Assembly: GCA_963703015.1 (NCBI GenBank)
Contig: OY969779.1
Location: 1,612,001-1,676,000, forward strand
Length of the DNA stretch: 64,000 nucleotides
Reading direction: 5' to 3'
Origin: Methanobacterium_B sp963703015
Lineage (GTDB): Archaea; Methanobacteriota; Methanobacteria; Methanobacteriales; Methanobacteriaceae
Under the pieces are notes generated by a model. The model saw only the letters and a program-made list of their open reading frames with translations. It was not told the origin of the DNA and ran no database searches. Numbering within the stretch: the stretch's first letter is position 1; each line of letters starts with the position of its first letter. Shown here one piece after another: positions 9,222 through 18,466 of this stretch. A program made the position numbers and the translations under genes.

Positions 9222-9427
9222 TTCCTCAAACCTTGTTAAATAGGTTTTAGTGTATATTTATTATGTATAATTTATTATATAAATCTTTGGAGATTCAGTT
9301 TAATTTATTCCAGAATCGAATTTGGAATGTTCAGATCATTGGATTTGAATTTTTAATCATTAAAACACGAGTATTAAATCCTATTAAATACAATTATATA
9401 CTGTTAAAGAGGAATAATGAGGATAAG

Positions 9428-9958
9428 ATGAAGATTGTTACAACTCCCATGTGTGAAGAAATTTTAAAGCTTGCAGGATTGAAGGAATATCAGGTAAGTT
9501 TGAATCCTGATTCTACTGATGCAGATATAGCTGTTGTACTTTCAGAAACAAATACTGGTATGAAATCTATTAAACTTAAATTAAATACTTTTAAACAGAT
9601 ACAAGACAGTGTTGATGTTCTTCGGACTAATTTGGGCACAGGAAACATCGAGGAGAAATCAACAATACCGCTGCCTAGTTGGGATAAAACTCAAAATCGA
9701 AACATAAAAGTCAAAGTTTATTCAAATTTTCTTAAGGATATTGTTGAGGATATGGGTTACACAGTGGTAAATGGAAATGAATACCCTGATTATCTGGTTT
9801 ATCCCGATTATATTAGGGATGAAATTAAAGGGGAGCTAGATTCCATGGGCGAAAATTATGTGGAAATAGCTTCACATAAAAATAGTCCAATAAATCCAGT
9901 TAAAAGGGCTGAACTGAGATACAAACTTCTGGAGAAAAAATTATGTATGAAACACTGA
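9428..9958 (+). CDS. Unknown protein overlapping methanogenesis marker 7
   Basis: I do not recognise the family of this 176-residue protein. It has no membrane segment or cysteine-rich motif; it contains MKIVTTPMCEEILKLAG at the start and a Tyr/Asp-rich stretch YPDYLVYPDYIRDEI near residue 120. The open frame extends further upstream to 9263, but that stretch is A/T-rich with TATA-like elements, and GAGG sits just before the ATG at 9428. The last 16 bases overlap the start of the marker 7 gene, so the two are probably translationally coupled. This makes a role with marker 7 plausible, but that is inference from position only. Confidence 0.7.
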   Translation: MKIVTTPMCEEILKLAGLKEYQVSLNPDSTDADIAVVLSETNTGMKSIKLKLNTFKQIQDSVDVLRTNLGTGNIEEKSTIPLPSWDKTQNRNIKVKVYSNFLKDIVEDMGYTVVNGNEYPDYLVYPDYIRDEIKGELDSMGENYVEIASHKNSPINPVKRAELRYKLLEKKLCMKH

Positions 9959-10854
9959 CATACACGGGTGGAATTCACAAACACGAAGAAATGACTGAGC
10001 TTATTGAAGATCTTGGAGGATTTGTTCTTCAGGAGAACATAAGTCAAATGGATCTTGTTTTGACACTGGCTGTTCCAATCGAAGACATTGATAAAATTAA
10101 GGAAAAGGCAAAGGAACTTCTTGGAACTATAAAAATTGCACCAATGGCAGGCACTGAAATTGCTGTAGTTTCTCCAACACTCGCCCGTCAACATCTTCCC
10201 CACTCAGCATGTGATATTTCAGAGTACCTTAGAAGATACGGTGCAAAGGACAATATGATTGGACTTTCAAGGGGCGCTGGTAAGGGTATTTCCAGGATAT
10301 CCGAGGACGAAAAGAAATTGATAGAAGAACATGATCTTGCTGTGTTTGCACTGGGAAGTTTTAGGGAATGCATAACCAACAAAACACATCTTTTCGAAGA
10401 CATAGAAATACCTGTTGTTGTTACAGGAGCTCCAGAAATAGATATTGATGATGTTCCTGGCGCAGACGCTTATGTATCTGGCTTAGGAAGAATACCTCGT
10501 AGATTGAAAAGAGGAGAGAATATAAGGGCTCTTAAAAACTTGGTTGAAGTCATTGAAACTATTTTTGATGATAAAAGGCGGGAAATTCTTTTGGATCCTC
10601 CAATTGTTCCTCCTGTACTTGTAAAACGAGAGATTGAGAATCAGGTGGAAGCAATAGCTGAAGTTTACTCGCCATTGCCAGTTGTAAGTCAGTTAATGGG
10701 TGTAAGAGTAAAACTCAACTACGATGAATACCACCAAGAGATTGAAGACGTGATTGTGAGTGATCAAAGGCTTGGTGACATATCAGAGGTTGTTAAATCT
10801 AAAATGTACGGTTACACACTTGTAAAACTTCTTTCTGAAACATCTATCATCTAA
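9943..10854 (+). CDS. mmp7: Methanogenesis marker protein 7
   Basis: This 303-residue protein matches methanogenesis marker 7, found in essentially all methanogens. Landmarks include YETLTYTGGIHKHEE at the N-terminus, PHSACDISEYLRRYG and GLSRGAGKGISRIS in the middle, and a VLVKREIENQVE segment near the C-terminus. Biochemical studies place marker 7 among the proteins that copurify with the ATP-dependent complex that reduces the nickel of Mcr, alongside McrC. Its gene lies about 2.8 kb upstream of mcrB here. It overlaps the preceding unknown gene by 16 bp and is followed by a membrane phosphoesterase after about 30 bp. Confidence 0.9.
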   Translation: MYETLTYTGGIHKHEEMTELIEDLGGFVLQENISQMDLVLTLAVPIEDIDKIKEKAKELLGTIKIAPMAGTEIAVVSPTLARQHLPHSACDISEYLRRYGAKDNMIGLSRGAGKGISRISEDEKKLIEEHDLAVFALGSFRECITNKTHLFEDIEIPVVVTGAPEIDIDDVPGADAYVSGLGRIPRRLKRGENIRALKNLVEVIETIFDDKRREILLDPPIVPPVLVKREIENQVEAIAEVYSPLPVVSQLMGVRVKLNYDEYHQEIEDVIVSDQRLGDISEVVKSKMYGYTLVKLLSETSII

Positions 10855-10886
10855 ATCCTATATTATTAAGAGTATCGGGGAGTTAT

Positions 10887-12047
10887 ATGCGTACTATAAT
10901 CAGATTTGCAGGGTTCATGTCCGTTTTTTTCCTGGGATTTTTGGCAGTTAACTATGCCATATTCTATGGTACTTACGCATTGTTTGGTGTTGAACCTGGA
11001 CTGGGTTTTTACACCTTACTTGTCATAGCTGCAGTTTCTTATCCTTTGGCTGCAATGATAGAACGGGTTGTTTCCAATGATTATACTAGAATATTCTACA
11101 CAGCTGCATCATCATGGATGGGAATATCCTTTTACGTGCTTACATTCATGGCAATTTACTGGATAATATCTATTTTCATAAAGATCCCAGGCGAAGTAGC
11201 TGGAATAATAATAATTGGATTATCTGCCATTTTAAGTGGATACTCGCTTTTAAACAGTGGCCGTATTGAGATTAAAAACGTGAAAATTCCATTAAAGGGT
11301 CTTGAAAGTGAGATTAGAGCAGTTCAACTATCTGATATCCATATTGGTTCCATTAGAAATTCTGAATATCTGGAAAAGGTAGTTGAAAAAACCAATGAAA
11401 TAAATCCTGAAGTAGTGCTTATCACTGGAGACATGGTTGATGGAAGTGCAAGACTCCACACCCACACATTCAATGCAATTAACCAACTTAAAGCTCCTGT
11501 ATTTTTTATTATGGGCAACCATGAAACCTATGAAGGACTAGATGAGGTACTTCGTGTTTTAAAGGATGTTAAAATGAAGATATTGAGGGATCAGATGGTT
11601 GAATTTAATGGGATTCAAATCATCGGGGTTGAATATTCCTTAGAGAGGAATCACATGAAAAATGTACTTTCTAAAATTGGTATAGATCCATCTAAACCTT
11701 CAATAGTACTTTATCACACTCCAACTGAACTTGAAGCAACCTCAGATGCAGGTGTTGGGCTCCAGCTTTCTGGCCATACCCATGCCGGTCAAATGCTACC
11801 CTTCAATTACCTTGTTAGATTGATGTTCAAGTACATGAAAGGCATATACAAATATAAAGACACTCACCTCTATGTTTCACCAGGAACTGGTACCTGGGGA
11901 CCTCCAATGAGGTTAGGTTCAAGATGTGAAATAACCATCGTGGATCTTGAGTCTTCCAAGCCTAAAACAAATCCTAAAGAAAGGTTGATGAAATACAAAA
12001 AAATAAATCAATGGCATAGTAAAAAATTGCTTGAAACTCAAAAGTAG
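10887..12047 (+). CDS. Membrane-anchored calcineurin-type metallophosphoesterase
   Basis: The first 125 of 386 residues form about four predicted membrane segments. The rest is a calcineurin-like phosphoesterase with the dimetal motifs in order: QLSDIHIG (Asp150, His152), ITGDMVDG (residues 179-186), MGNHE (209-213) and SGHTHAGQ. This layout matches the YaeI/YkuE-type membrane phosphoesterases, some of which cleave UDP-sugar or lipid pyrophosphates. The substrate is not known. A GGGGAG ribosome site precedes the ATG. It follows mmp7 closely and could be cotranscribed, and it converges on mmp10. Confidence 0.88.
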   Translation: MRTIIRFAGFMSVFFLGFLAVNYAIFYGTYALFGVEPGLGFYTLLVIAAVSYPLAAMIERVVSNDYTRIFYTAASSWMGISFYVLTFMAIYWIISIFIKIPGEVAGIIIIGLSAILSGYSLLNSGRIEIKNVKIPLKGLESEIRAVQLSDIHIGSIRNSEYLEKVVEKTNEINPEVVLITGDMVDGSARLHTHTFNAINQLKAPVFFIMGNHETYEGLDEVLRVLKDVKMKILRDQMVEFNGIQIIGVEYSLERNHMKNVLSKIGIDPSKPSIVLYHTPTELEATSDAGVGLQLSGHTHAGQMLPFNYLVRLMFKYMKGIYKYKDTHLYVSPGTGTWGPPMRLGSRCEITIVDLESSKPKTNPKERLMKYKKINQWHSKKLLETQK

Positions 12048-12101
12048 GGAATAAAGGAATAGGGGAATTAAAATTCAATGAACCTAATCCCGTGTAGATT
12101 A

Positions 12102-13352
12102 TTATTTTTTTCTCACTCCAAAGAAGTTTATAGCTTCAATAAGGTCTTCAAATGCTATTAATTCTTTTTTAAGAACATCTTCTCTACTCAGTGTACCACT
12201 CATTTCACCATCCACCGACAGTTTATCAGGGCCCCTTGCAACTATTCTGTCAACACCATCTTTGCTTAAAATTTTTTGAGCAACTTTATCGTGTATTAAA
12301 GCCCTGCCAGGTATTATAACGGTGTCCTTAAGTTCAGCAAGATTCACACCCTCAACATCTTCTTGAGTTATTAAACAACCTATATCCTGATCAACAGGAA
12401 CAACGTTTATTAGTTCATCGGCACCTATCATTCCAACAATTTTTTTTATGTAAGGTGAAGCGATGTTGCTTGAAAGTATTGTTGCTTCAGATTGAACATC
12501 TGTAAGAATTTCCAAATATTCACTATTTTTTTCCTTAGAAATTGCAAATGGAGTGTCATTTTCAGGATCACAAACAGGAGTTCCAGTAACCCGTAAATTA
12601 AATTCCTTGTTAATTTTCCTGACCATAGATTCAAATTCTTCCAGTGTGTGTGGAACAACATCCTTTAATATAGGTTCATTTCCAAGTATGAGTCCTTGAT
12701 TTCTGAAATTAGCAAACCTCATGAGTATAAATGCCTTTGCACCCCAATCTTCAAGGTTACTACAGGTTTCATACAGAACATCTCCATCATTTACCCCTGG
12801 AACTATTACTGAAGCCGCGTGGACCTCTGTACTCTCACAAAACACTTTAAGGGCATTTAAAGATTCCCCCTTTGTGGGGTCTTTAACCCAAGAATCCCTG
12901 AGTTTCTGGTCGGTTGAAAACACTGTGAAAGTTACTTCATCCACTCCTAAGGAAATAAGTTCTTCAGCAGTTTTAACATTATCAAAGCCTTTTCCACTGG
13001 TGTATCCTAGGTGCATGGGGAGATTGTACTGGTTAAGTCCAGAAGCAAGTTCTAATAAATGGGGATAACAGCTCACATCCCCTCCTCCACTGATGTTTGC
13101 CTTCAGATTGTTGTCACGTATTTCACCCATCATTAAAGAGTTCTGAACAGAACCCATAACCATGAATGGATGTATAAACTCGTTTCGGGTTTCCCTAACT
13201 CCTGTGGTGCAGTTTTCACAACCCACAGTACCAGGAGTACAGCTTCTGCATCCTAACGGATCTTCTCCCGTCACTTTTCTAAAATAACAATATTTGCAAA
13301 ATCCTCTGCAATCTTTACCGGGTATTCCACCTACATCTGCCATTATCTGCAT
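12102..13352 (-). CDS. mmp10: Mmp10, radical SAM methyltransferase for McrA arginine
   Basis: This 416-residue protein is methanogenesis marker 10, the B12-dependent radical SAM enzyme that C-methylates the conserved active-site arginine of McrA. The N-terminal radical SAM motif is Cys15-x3-Cys19-x2-Cys22 within KDCRGFCKYCYF, followed by a second cysteine set CRSC and CENC at about residues 37-49. ISGGGDVSCYP follows in the SAM domain. I start at the ATG at 13352; a GTG at 13361 would add three residues. It is divergent from the mcr operon that encodes its substrate, and McrA here has the target arginine at residue 271. Confidence 0.95.
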   Translation of the reverse strand: MQIMADVGGIPGKDCRGFCKYCYFRKVTGEDPLGCRSCTPGTVGCENCTTGVRETRNEFIHPFMVMGSVQNSLMMGEIRDNNLKANISGGGDVSCYPHLLELASGLNQYNLPMHLGYTSGKGFDNVKTAEELISLGVDEVTFTVFSTDQKLRDSWVKDPTKGESLNALKVFCESTEVHAASVIVPGVNDGDVLYETCSNLEDWGAKAFILMRFANFRNQGLILGNEPILKDVVPHTLEEFESMVRKINKEFNLRVTGTPVCDPENDTPFAISKEKNSEYLEILTDVQSEATILSSNIASPYIKKIVGMIGADELINVVPVDQDIGCLITQEDVEGVNLAELKDTVIIPGRALIHDKVAQKILSKDGVDRIVARGPDKLSVDGEMSGTLSREDVLKKELIAFEDLIEAINFFGVRKK

Positions 13353-13625
13353 GTTAACCACTTCTTTACCCTTTAAAATAAGTAATTTTGTATTTAAAAA
13401 TCAGGAAAAAACAATATAAAAACTAAAAAAATAATGGGTAATTGTAGCATATATATTTTTCTAATTGAATCAAGAAGAAACTTTAATATCATATAAACCC
13501 ATAAATGCAGTTTCGTATATCAAAAGGTACCATGGGGAATATCCCCAATGTGAACAGATTTTATCTGGTCACGAATTTGACTTGGTGCACTAAATTGGTG
13601 TACATGAATGCGTAGGAGGGAAAAA
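13353..13625 (+). promoter_or_regulatory. mmp10-mcr divergent promoter and mcr leader with hairpins
   Basis: This 273-bp spacer separates mmp10 from mcrB. TATA-like boxes occur at about 13451-13459 (ATATATTTT) and 13491-13497 (ATATAAA). Downstream a perfect hairpin TGGGGA-ATA-TCCCCA spans 13533-13547, followed by a CAGAT/ATCTG stem at about 13555-13567. If transcription starts about 25 bp after the second box, both lie in an mcr leader of roughly 100 nt. A GGAGGG ribosome site precedes the mcrB ATG. No gene is seen. The regulatory role is inference. Confidence 0.5.
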
Positions 13626-14951
13626 ATGGCAAAGTTTGATGATAAGATCGACTTGTACGACGACAGAGGAAATCTTGTTGAAGAACAGGTCCCGCTAGAA
13701 GCCCTAAGTCCATTAAGAAACTCAGCGATTAAAGCAATCGTACAGGGTGTTAAAAGGACTGTAGCTGTAAACCTAGAGGGTGTAGAGAACGCTCTTAAAA
13801 CCGGTAAACTCGGTGGAGGCAAAATCTTAGGTAGGGAACTCGACTTGGACATAGTGGCTAATGCAGAAGCTATTGCAGCTAAAGCAGCTGAAATGATACA
13901 AGTAGAGGAAGGCGACAACACAAACGTAGAATTATTAGTAGGTGGTAAAAGGGCTCTTGTCCAGATTCCACAGGCACGATTTGATGCCGGTGCTGAATAT
14001 TCAGCCGGACCACTGGTAACTGCTTCAGCATTTATCCAGTCTATAATTGACGTATGTGATGTAAGCATGTATGATGCTAACATGGTCAAAGCAGCAATTC
14101 TTGGAAGATACCCACAGTCTGTAGATTATATGGGTGGAAACCTAGCAACCATGCTTGACGTACCTCAGAAATTAGAGGGACCTGGTTACTCCTTGAGGAA
14201 CATCATGGTTAACCACGTTGTAGCAACAACCTTGAAAAACACCATGAACTCAGCAGCTTTATCAAGTTTACTTGAACAGGCAGCAATGTTCGAGATGGGA
14301 GACGCAGTAGGTAAATTTGAAAGAATGCACTTACTCGGACTTGCATATCAGGGAATGAATGCAGACAACATTGTATTCGACCTTGTGAAAGCAAACGGTA
14401 AAGAAGGAACTGTCGGTTCAGTCATAAACGACATGATCGATAGGTCTAAACAAGACGGTGTAATCGGTGTAGAAAAAGACTTAAACGGATTTAATGTCTA
14501 TGGAACTGATGACATGGCTAAATGGAATGCTTACGCTGCAGCAGGTATGATGGCAGCAACCATGGTCAACCAAGCAGCTGCAAGGGCTGCACAAGGTGTT
14601 TCATCAACACTTCTATACTACAACGATATATTAGAGTTCGAAACTGGATTACCTGGTGTAGACTTCGGTAGAGTTGAAGGTACTGCTGTAGGATTCTCTT
14701 TCTTCAGCCACTCAATTTATGGTGGTGGAGGCCCGGGTATATTTAACGGAAACCACGTTGTAACAAGACACAGTAAAGGATTTGCTATACCATGTGTGGC
14801 AGCAGCTATGTCTTTGGATGCAGGAACACAACTGTTCTCCCCAGAAGCAACCTCCGGATTAATTAAGGATGTATTCAGCCAAGTTGACGCGTTCCGTAAC
14901 CCACTTAAATATGTGAACGAAGCAGCGATCGAGTTAAAAGGTAAACTCTAA
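13626..14951 (+). CDS. mcrB: Methyl-coenzyme M reductase I, beta subunit
   Basis: This 441-residue subunit is half of the funnel that holds coenzyme B and F430 in the (alpha beta gamma)2 Mcr hexamer, which converts methyl-CoM and CoB to methane and heterodisulfide in the cytoplasm. It begins MAKFDDKIDLYDDRGN and contains the conserved GFSFFSHSIYGGGGPG loop near residues 358-373 that lines the active site. The frame opens earlier at 13608, but the GGAGGG ribosome site lies between that codon and the ATG at 13626. It is first in mcrBDCGA; the presence of mcrC marks this as the Mcr I rather than the Mrt isoenzyme. Confidence 0.98.
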   Translation: MAKFDDKIDLYDDRGNLVEEQVPLEALSPLRNSAIKAIVQGVKRTVAVNLEGVENALKTGKLGGGKILGRELDLDIVANAEAIAAKAAEMIQVEEGDNTNVELLVGGKRALVQIPQARFDAGAEYSAGPLVTASAFIQSIIDVCDVSMYDANMVKAAILGRYPQSVDYMGGNLATMLDVPQKLEGPGYSLRNIMVNHVVATTLKNTMNSAALSSLLEQAAMFEMGDAVGKFERMHLLGLAYQGMNADNIVFDLVKANGKEGTVGSVINDMIDRSKQDGVIGVEKDLNGFNVYGTDDMAKWNAYAAAGMMAATMVNQAAARAAQGVSSTLLYYNDILEFETGLPGVDFGRVEGTAVGFSFFSHSIYGGGGPGIFNGNHVVTRHSKGFAIPCVAAAMSLDAGTQLFSPEATSGLIKDVFSQVDAFRNPLKYVNEAAIELKGKL

Positions 14952-14980
14952 ATAAAATCCACCCTTGGGGGTAGAGACAT

Positions 14981-15415
14981 ATGGACATCGAGATCTTTCC
15001 GCACAGATTATTAAACCCAGAAACCACAGAGAGTCTTTTAAATGCTCTTGATGAAATAGATGGAGTAAAAACAATTGTTCTTCAAGGACAAAGGCTTCCG
15101 CCAGAAGCCATAAATTCAGATCACACTACTATCACTGTTAAAGGTGAAGAAGTAGATCTACAAGTCAAAACTGGTAGAGTGTTAATGGAAATTGACACTG
15201 AAGACACTATAGAATTAGTAAGACAGAAATGCGAAGAAAATCTGTCTTTTGGATTCAACGTTCACGTTGGTACCTTTATAAGGAAACAAAAGACCGTTTC
15301 TGATAAGATAAAATATGGCGAAGCTCTTGAAAACGTACCCGAAGAAATGGTAGGTTTAACGGATCAAAACGCCCTACTCAGTGAAAGAGCCACGATACTA
15401 AAAAGGAAAGAATAA
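14981..15415 (+). CDS. mcrD: Methyl-coenzyme M reductase operon protein D
   Basis: This 144-residue protein is McrD, a non-catalytic mcr operon product that associates with Mcr, probably during assembly or cofactor loading. It begins MDIEIFPHRLLNPETTE and has the conserved stretch VLQGQRLPP. It lies 29 bp after mcrB behind a GGGGGTAG ribosome site and three bases before mcrC, in the usual B-D-C-G-A order. Length is typical. Confidence 0.95.
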   Translation: MDIEIFPHRLLNPETTESLLNALDEIDGVKTIVLQGQRLPPEAINSDHTTITVKGEEVDLQVKTGRVLMEIDTEDTIELVRQKCEENLSFGFNVHVGTFIRKQKTVSDKIKYGEALENVPEEMVGLTDQNALLSERATILKRKE

Positions 15416-15418
15416 AAA

Positions 15419-16015
15419 ATGATTGGAAAAGCTACACACGTTGTTGACTGCAGAGAAACCATGGGAATGGGCGAAGGAGGAGGAATAGCCCAAAGAGGAA
15501 CATTTGCAGAGTGTGGAAGTGAAGTTTTAGCAATTGCAATGTCTCCAGGTAGGAGGCACATAACCAAGCCAGTCTGTGAAATAACCTTTGCACTACGCGA
15601 AGCTAACATCCAGACCAGCACACTTGTATTAAACGCAGGAGCTGGCGTACCTCAAGATGCACCATCTGCTGGCGCAGGAAGTTTATTTGGACTAACTCCA
15701 AAGGAGATAGAACAGATAAAGCGATTCCGTTTGGTAGTAATACATCTTGGTGGTGTGAGACATCACATCATCTACAAAGCCAGACTGATTTTAAGACATG
15801 TTAATCGGCCATGTGTTGTGATTTGCGAATATCCTGTAGATTTTGAAGATTTTGCTAAAATTGGTGTGAAAACCAGATCTGTTATGCCCAACGAACCTAA
15901 TACAAAAGGTGAAATTGTGGATATCATTAGTGGCGTCATTAGAGGCGAAACATGTCCCCAAGACAAATTGGATGAGATAATAAGGAAGGTAAAGTTAGCA
16001 TTAGGAGGTGCATGA
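15419..16015 (+). CDS. mcrC: Methyl-coenzyme M reductase operon protein C
   Basis: This 198-residue protein is McrC, which has been identified as a component of the complex that activates Mcr by ATP-dependent reduction of Ni in F430. It begins MIGKATHVVDCRETMG and contains the glycine-rich AQRGTFAECGSEVLA and NAGAGVPQDAPSAGAGS segments typical of the family. Its stop codon overlaps a possible ATG of mcrG. McrC in the operon distinguishes mcr from mrt clusters. It probably works with Mmp7, encoded about 5 kb upstream. Confidence 0.96.
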   Translation: MIGKATHVVDCRETMGMGEGGGIAQRGTFAECGSEVLAIAMSPGRRHITKPVCEITFALREANIQTSTLVLNAGAGVPQDAPSAGAGSLFGLTPKEIEQIKRFRLVVIHLGGVRHHIIYKARLILRHVNRPCVVICEYPVDFEDFAKIGVKTRSVMPNEPNTKGEIVDIISGVIRGETCPQDKLDEIIRKVKLALGGA

Positions 16016-16017
16016 AC

Positions 16018-16767
16018 ATGGCACAATACTATCCCGGAACAACCAAGGTTGCACAGAACAGAAGAAATCTATGCAACCCTGATTACGACCTCGAAAAATT
16101 GAGGGAAATTTCAGACGAAGATGTTGTAAAGATATTAGGTCACAGAGCTCCTGGTGAGGAATACCCAAGTGTACACCCACCATTGGAAGAAATGGACGAA
16201 CCAGAAGACGCAATTAGAGAAATGGTAGAACCAGTTGACGGTGCAAAAGCCGGTGACAGGGTTCGATATATACAGTTTGCTGACTCAATGTACTTTGCTC
16301 CAGCACAACCATTCGCAAGATCCAGAGCATACTTATGCAGATACAGAGGATCTGACGCAGGTACATTATCAGGAAGGCAAATTATAGAAGCAAGGGAAAG
16401 AGACCTCGAGAAGATCTCCAAAGAACTTCTTGAAACAGAATTCTTCGACCCTGCAAGAACAGGAATTAGGGGAAAGAGTGTACACGGACACTCATTAAGA
16501 CTTGATGAAGACGGTATGATGTTTGATATGGTCAGAAGACAGGTCTTAAACAAAGCTACAGGAAACGTCGAAATGGTCAAAAACCAGATTGGTGACGAAT
16601 TAGACGAACCAGTCATATTAGGAGAACCACTAGAAGAAGCAGTCCTCAAAGAAAAAACAACTATCTACAGAAAAGATGGTGAAGCATACAGAGACGACGC
16701 TGACGCAGTAGAAGTACTCCACAGAATACACGTAACCAGATCCAACGGCGGATATGGTCCTGAATAA
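16018..16767 (+). CDS. mcrG: Methyl-coenzyme M reductase I, gamma subunit
   Basis: This 249-residue gamma subunit begins MAQYYPGTTKVAQNRRN and has the family's GHRAPGEEYPSVHPPLEEM and SRAYLCRYRG segments. It contributes to the F430 channel in each half of the hexamer. An ATG at 16012 overlaps the mcrC stop, but the AGGAGGTG site at about 16002-16009 and the usual MAQ start favour the ATG at 16018. The overlap suggests translational coupling with mcrC. It is followed after 15 bp by mcrA. Confidence 0.98.
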   Translation: MAQYYPGTTKVAQNRRNLCNPDYDLEKLREISDEDVVKILGHRAPGEEYPSVHPPLEEMDEPEDAIREMVEPVDGAKAGDRVRYIQFADSMYFAPAQPFARSRAYLCRYRGSDAGTLSGRQIIEARERDLEKISKELLETEFFDPARTGIRGKSVHGHSLRLDEDGMMFDMVRRQVLNKATGNVEMVKNQIGDELDEPVILGEPLEEAVLKEKTTIYRKDGEAYRDDADAVEVLHRIHVTRSNGGYGPE

Positions 16768-16782
16768 GAAGGAGGTGAAAAA

Positions 16783-18435
16783 ATGGCTGAAAAAATGTTT
16801 ATAGACGCTTTGAAAAAAGCATTTAAAGAAGACCCAACCGATGATAAAACCACTTTCTACAACAAAGGCGGATGGAAACAGTCTGAAAGAAAAAGGGAAT
16901 TCGTTGCAGCTGGTAAAGATATTGCAGCTAAACGTGGAATCCCAATGTACGACCCAGACGTAGGTACACCATTAGGACAGAGAGTTTTAATGCCTTACCA
17001 GGTTTCCACAACTGACACATTTGTTGAAGGTGACGATTTACACTTTGTAAACAACGCAGCAATGCAGCAGTTCTGGGATGACATCAGAAGAACTGTTATT
17101 GTGGGTATGAACACAGCTCACATGGTTATTGAAAAGAGGTTAGGTAAAGAAGTTAGCCCAGAAACAATCACCAACTACCTAGAAACTGTAAACCACGCTA
17201 TGCCTGGTGCAGCGGTAGTTCAGGAACACATGGTAGAAACCAACCCATACTTGGTGCAAGACAGTTACGTGAAAACTTTCACAGGAAATGATGAAATTGC
17301 CGATGAAATCGACCCTGCATATGTTCTAGACATTAACAAAATGTTCAATGAAGAACAGGCAGAAGTCCTTAAAGCTGAAGTTGGAGACGGTATCTGGCAG
17401 GTTGTCAGGATCCCAACCATAGTTTCAAGGACATGTGATGGAGGTACAACCTCAAGGTGGTCTGCTATGCAGATCGGTATGTCAATGATTTCTGCTTACA
17501 AACAAGCAGCAGGGGAAGCCGCTACTGGTGACTTCGCTTACGCTGCTAAACACGCAGAAGTTGTTCACATGGGAACTGCACTACCACAGAGGAGAGCAAG
17601 AGGAGAAAACGAACCAGGTGGAATTCCATTTGGTTACTTAGCTGACATATGTCAGTCCTCAAGAGTTAACCCTGACGACCCAGTTAAAGTTACTCTGGAC
17701 GTAGTTGCATCCGGAGCAATGTTATACGATCAGATTTGGCTAGGTTCTTACATGTCAGGTGGAGTAGGTTTCACTCAGTACGCTACAGCAGCATACACCG
17801 ACAACATCCTTGACGACTTCACTTACTACGGTAAAGAATACGTCGAAGACAAGTTCGGTATGACTGAAGCACCTAACAACATGGACACAGTCCTTGACGT
17901 AGGTTCTGAAGTGACATTCTACGCACTAGAACAGTTCGAAGAATATCCAGCACTCTTAGAAACCATCTTCGGTGGATCTCAGAGGGCATCAATAGTTGCT
18001 GCAGCAGCTGGATGTTCAACTGGATTTGCTACAGGAAATGCACAGACTGGACTTAGCGCATGGTACCTTTCAATGTACCTGCACAAAGAACAGCACTCCC
18101 GTTTAGGTTTCTATGGTTACGACCTTCAGGACCAGTGTGGTGCATCCAACGTGTTCTCCATAAGGAACGACGAAGGATTACCAGTGGAAATGAGAGGACC
18201 TAACTATCCAAACTACGCAATGAACGTGGGACACCAGGGAGAATACGCAGGTATTGCACAGTCTGCTCACGCAGCACGTGGAGATGCATTTGTATTCAAC
18301 CCACTGGTTAAAATTGCATTTGCTGATGATAACCTAGCATTTGACTTCTCAAATGTCAGGGCAGAGTTTGCAAAAGGTGCTTTAAGAGAATTCGAACCAG
18401 CAGGAGAAAGAGCTCTTATTTCTCCAGCTAAGTAA
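16783..18435 (+). CDS. mcrA: Methyl-coenzyme M reductase I, alpha subunit
   Basis: This 550-residue catalytic subunit binds F430 and methyl-CoM. Numbering matches the Methanothermobacter enzyme exactly: Gln147 (axial Ni ligand), His257 (N-methylated), Arg271 (methylated by Mmp10), Gln400 (methylated), Gly445 (thioglycine) and Cys452 (S-methylated) are all present, as is Asp450, which is oxidised in some Mcr. The thioglycine region reads LGFYGYDLQDQCGASN. A near-perfect AAGGAGGTGA ribosome site precedes the ATG, consistent with very high expression. It ends the mcr operon and is followed directly by a hairpin terminator. Confidence 0.99.
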   Translation: MAEKMFIDALKKAFKEDPTDDKTTFYNKGGWKQSERKREFVAAGKDIAAKRGIPMYDPDVGTPLGQRVLMPYQVSTTDTFVEGDDLHFVNNAAMQQFWDDIRRTVIVGMNTAHMVIEKRLGKEVSPETITNYLETVNHAMPGAAVVQEHMVETNPYLVQDSYVKTFTGNDEIADEIDPAYVLDINKMFNEEQAEVLKAEVGDGIWQVVRIPTIVSRTCDGGTTSRWSAMQIGMSMISAYKQAAGEAATGDFAYAAKHAEVVHMGTALPQRRARGENEPGGIPFGYLADICQSSRVNPDDPVKVTLDVVASGAMLYDQIWLGSYMSGGVGFTQYATAAYTDNILDDFTYYGKEYVEDKFGMTEAPNNMDTVLDVGSEVTFYALEQFEEYPALLETIFGGSQRASIVAAAAGCSTGFATGNAQTGLSAWYLSMYLHKEQHSRLGFYGYDLQDQCGASNVFSIRNDEGLPVEMRGPNYPNYAMNVGHQGEYAGIAQSAHAARGDAFVFNPLVKIAFADDNLAFDFSNVRAEFAKGALREFEPAGERALISPAK

Positions 18436-18466
18436 ATAGGTGTTACGCAAACACCTATTTTTTTGT
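18435..18466 (+). terminator. Hairpin-T terminator between mcr and mtr
   Basis: AATAGGTGTT (18435-18444) pairs perfectly with AACACCTATT (18450-18459) around a five-base loop, and a T-run with one G follows. It begins at the mcrA stop codon. Only about 28 bp remain before the mtrE ribosome site, so mtr is either reached by read-through or served by a promoter within mcrA. Confidence 0.85.

Noticed and set aside
9263..9427. N-terminal extension of the gene before mmp7
   Set aside because: The stretch is A/T-rich with TATA-like sequence and encodes an unlikely hydrophobic, Ile/Phe-rich leader; GAGG before the ATG at 9428 fits better.
13520..14089. Long open frame antisense to mcrB
   Set aside because: It runs opposite a highly conserved coding gene, has low-complexity Ser/Ala/Pro content and no family features.
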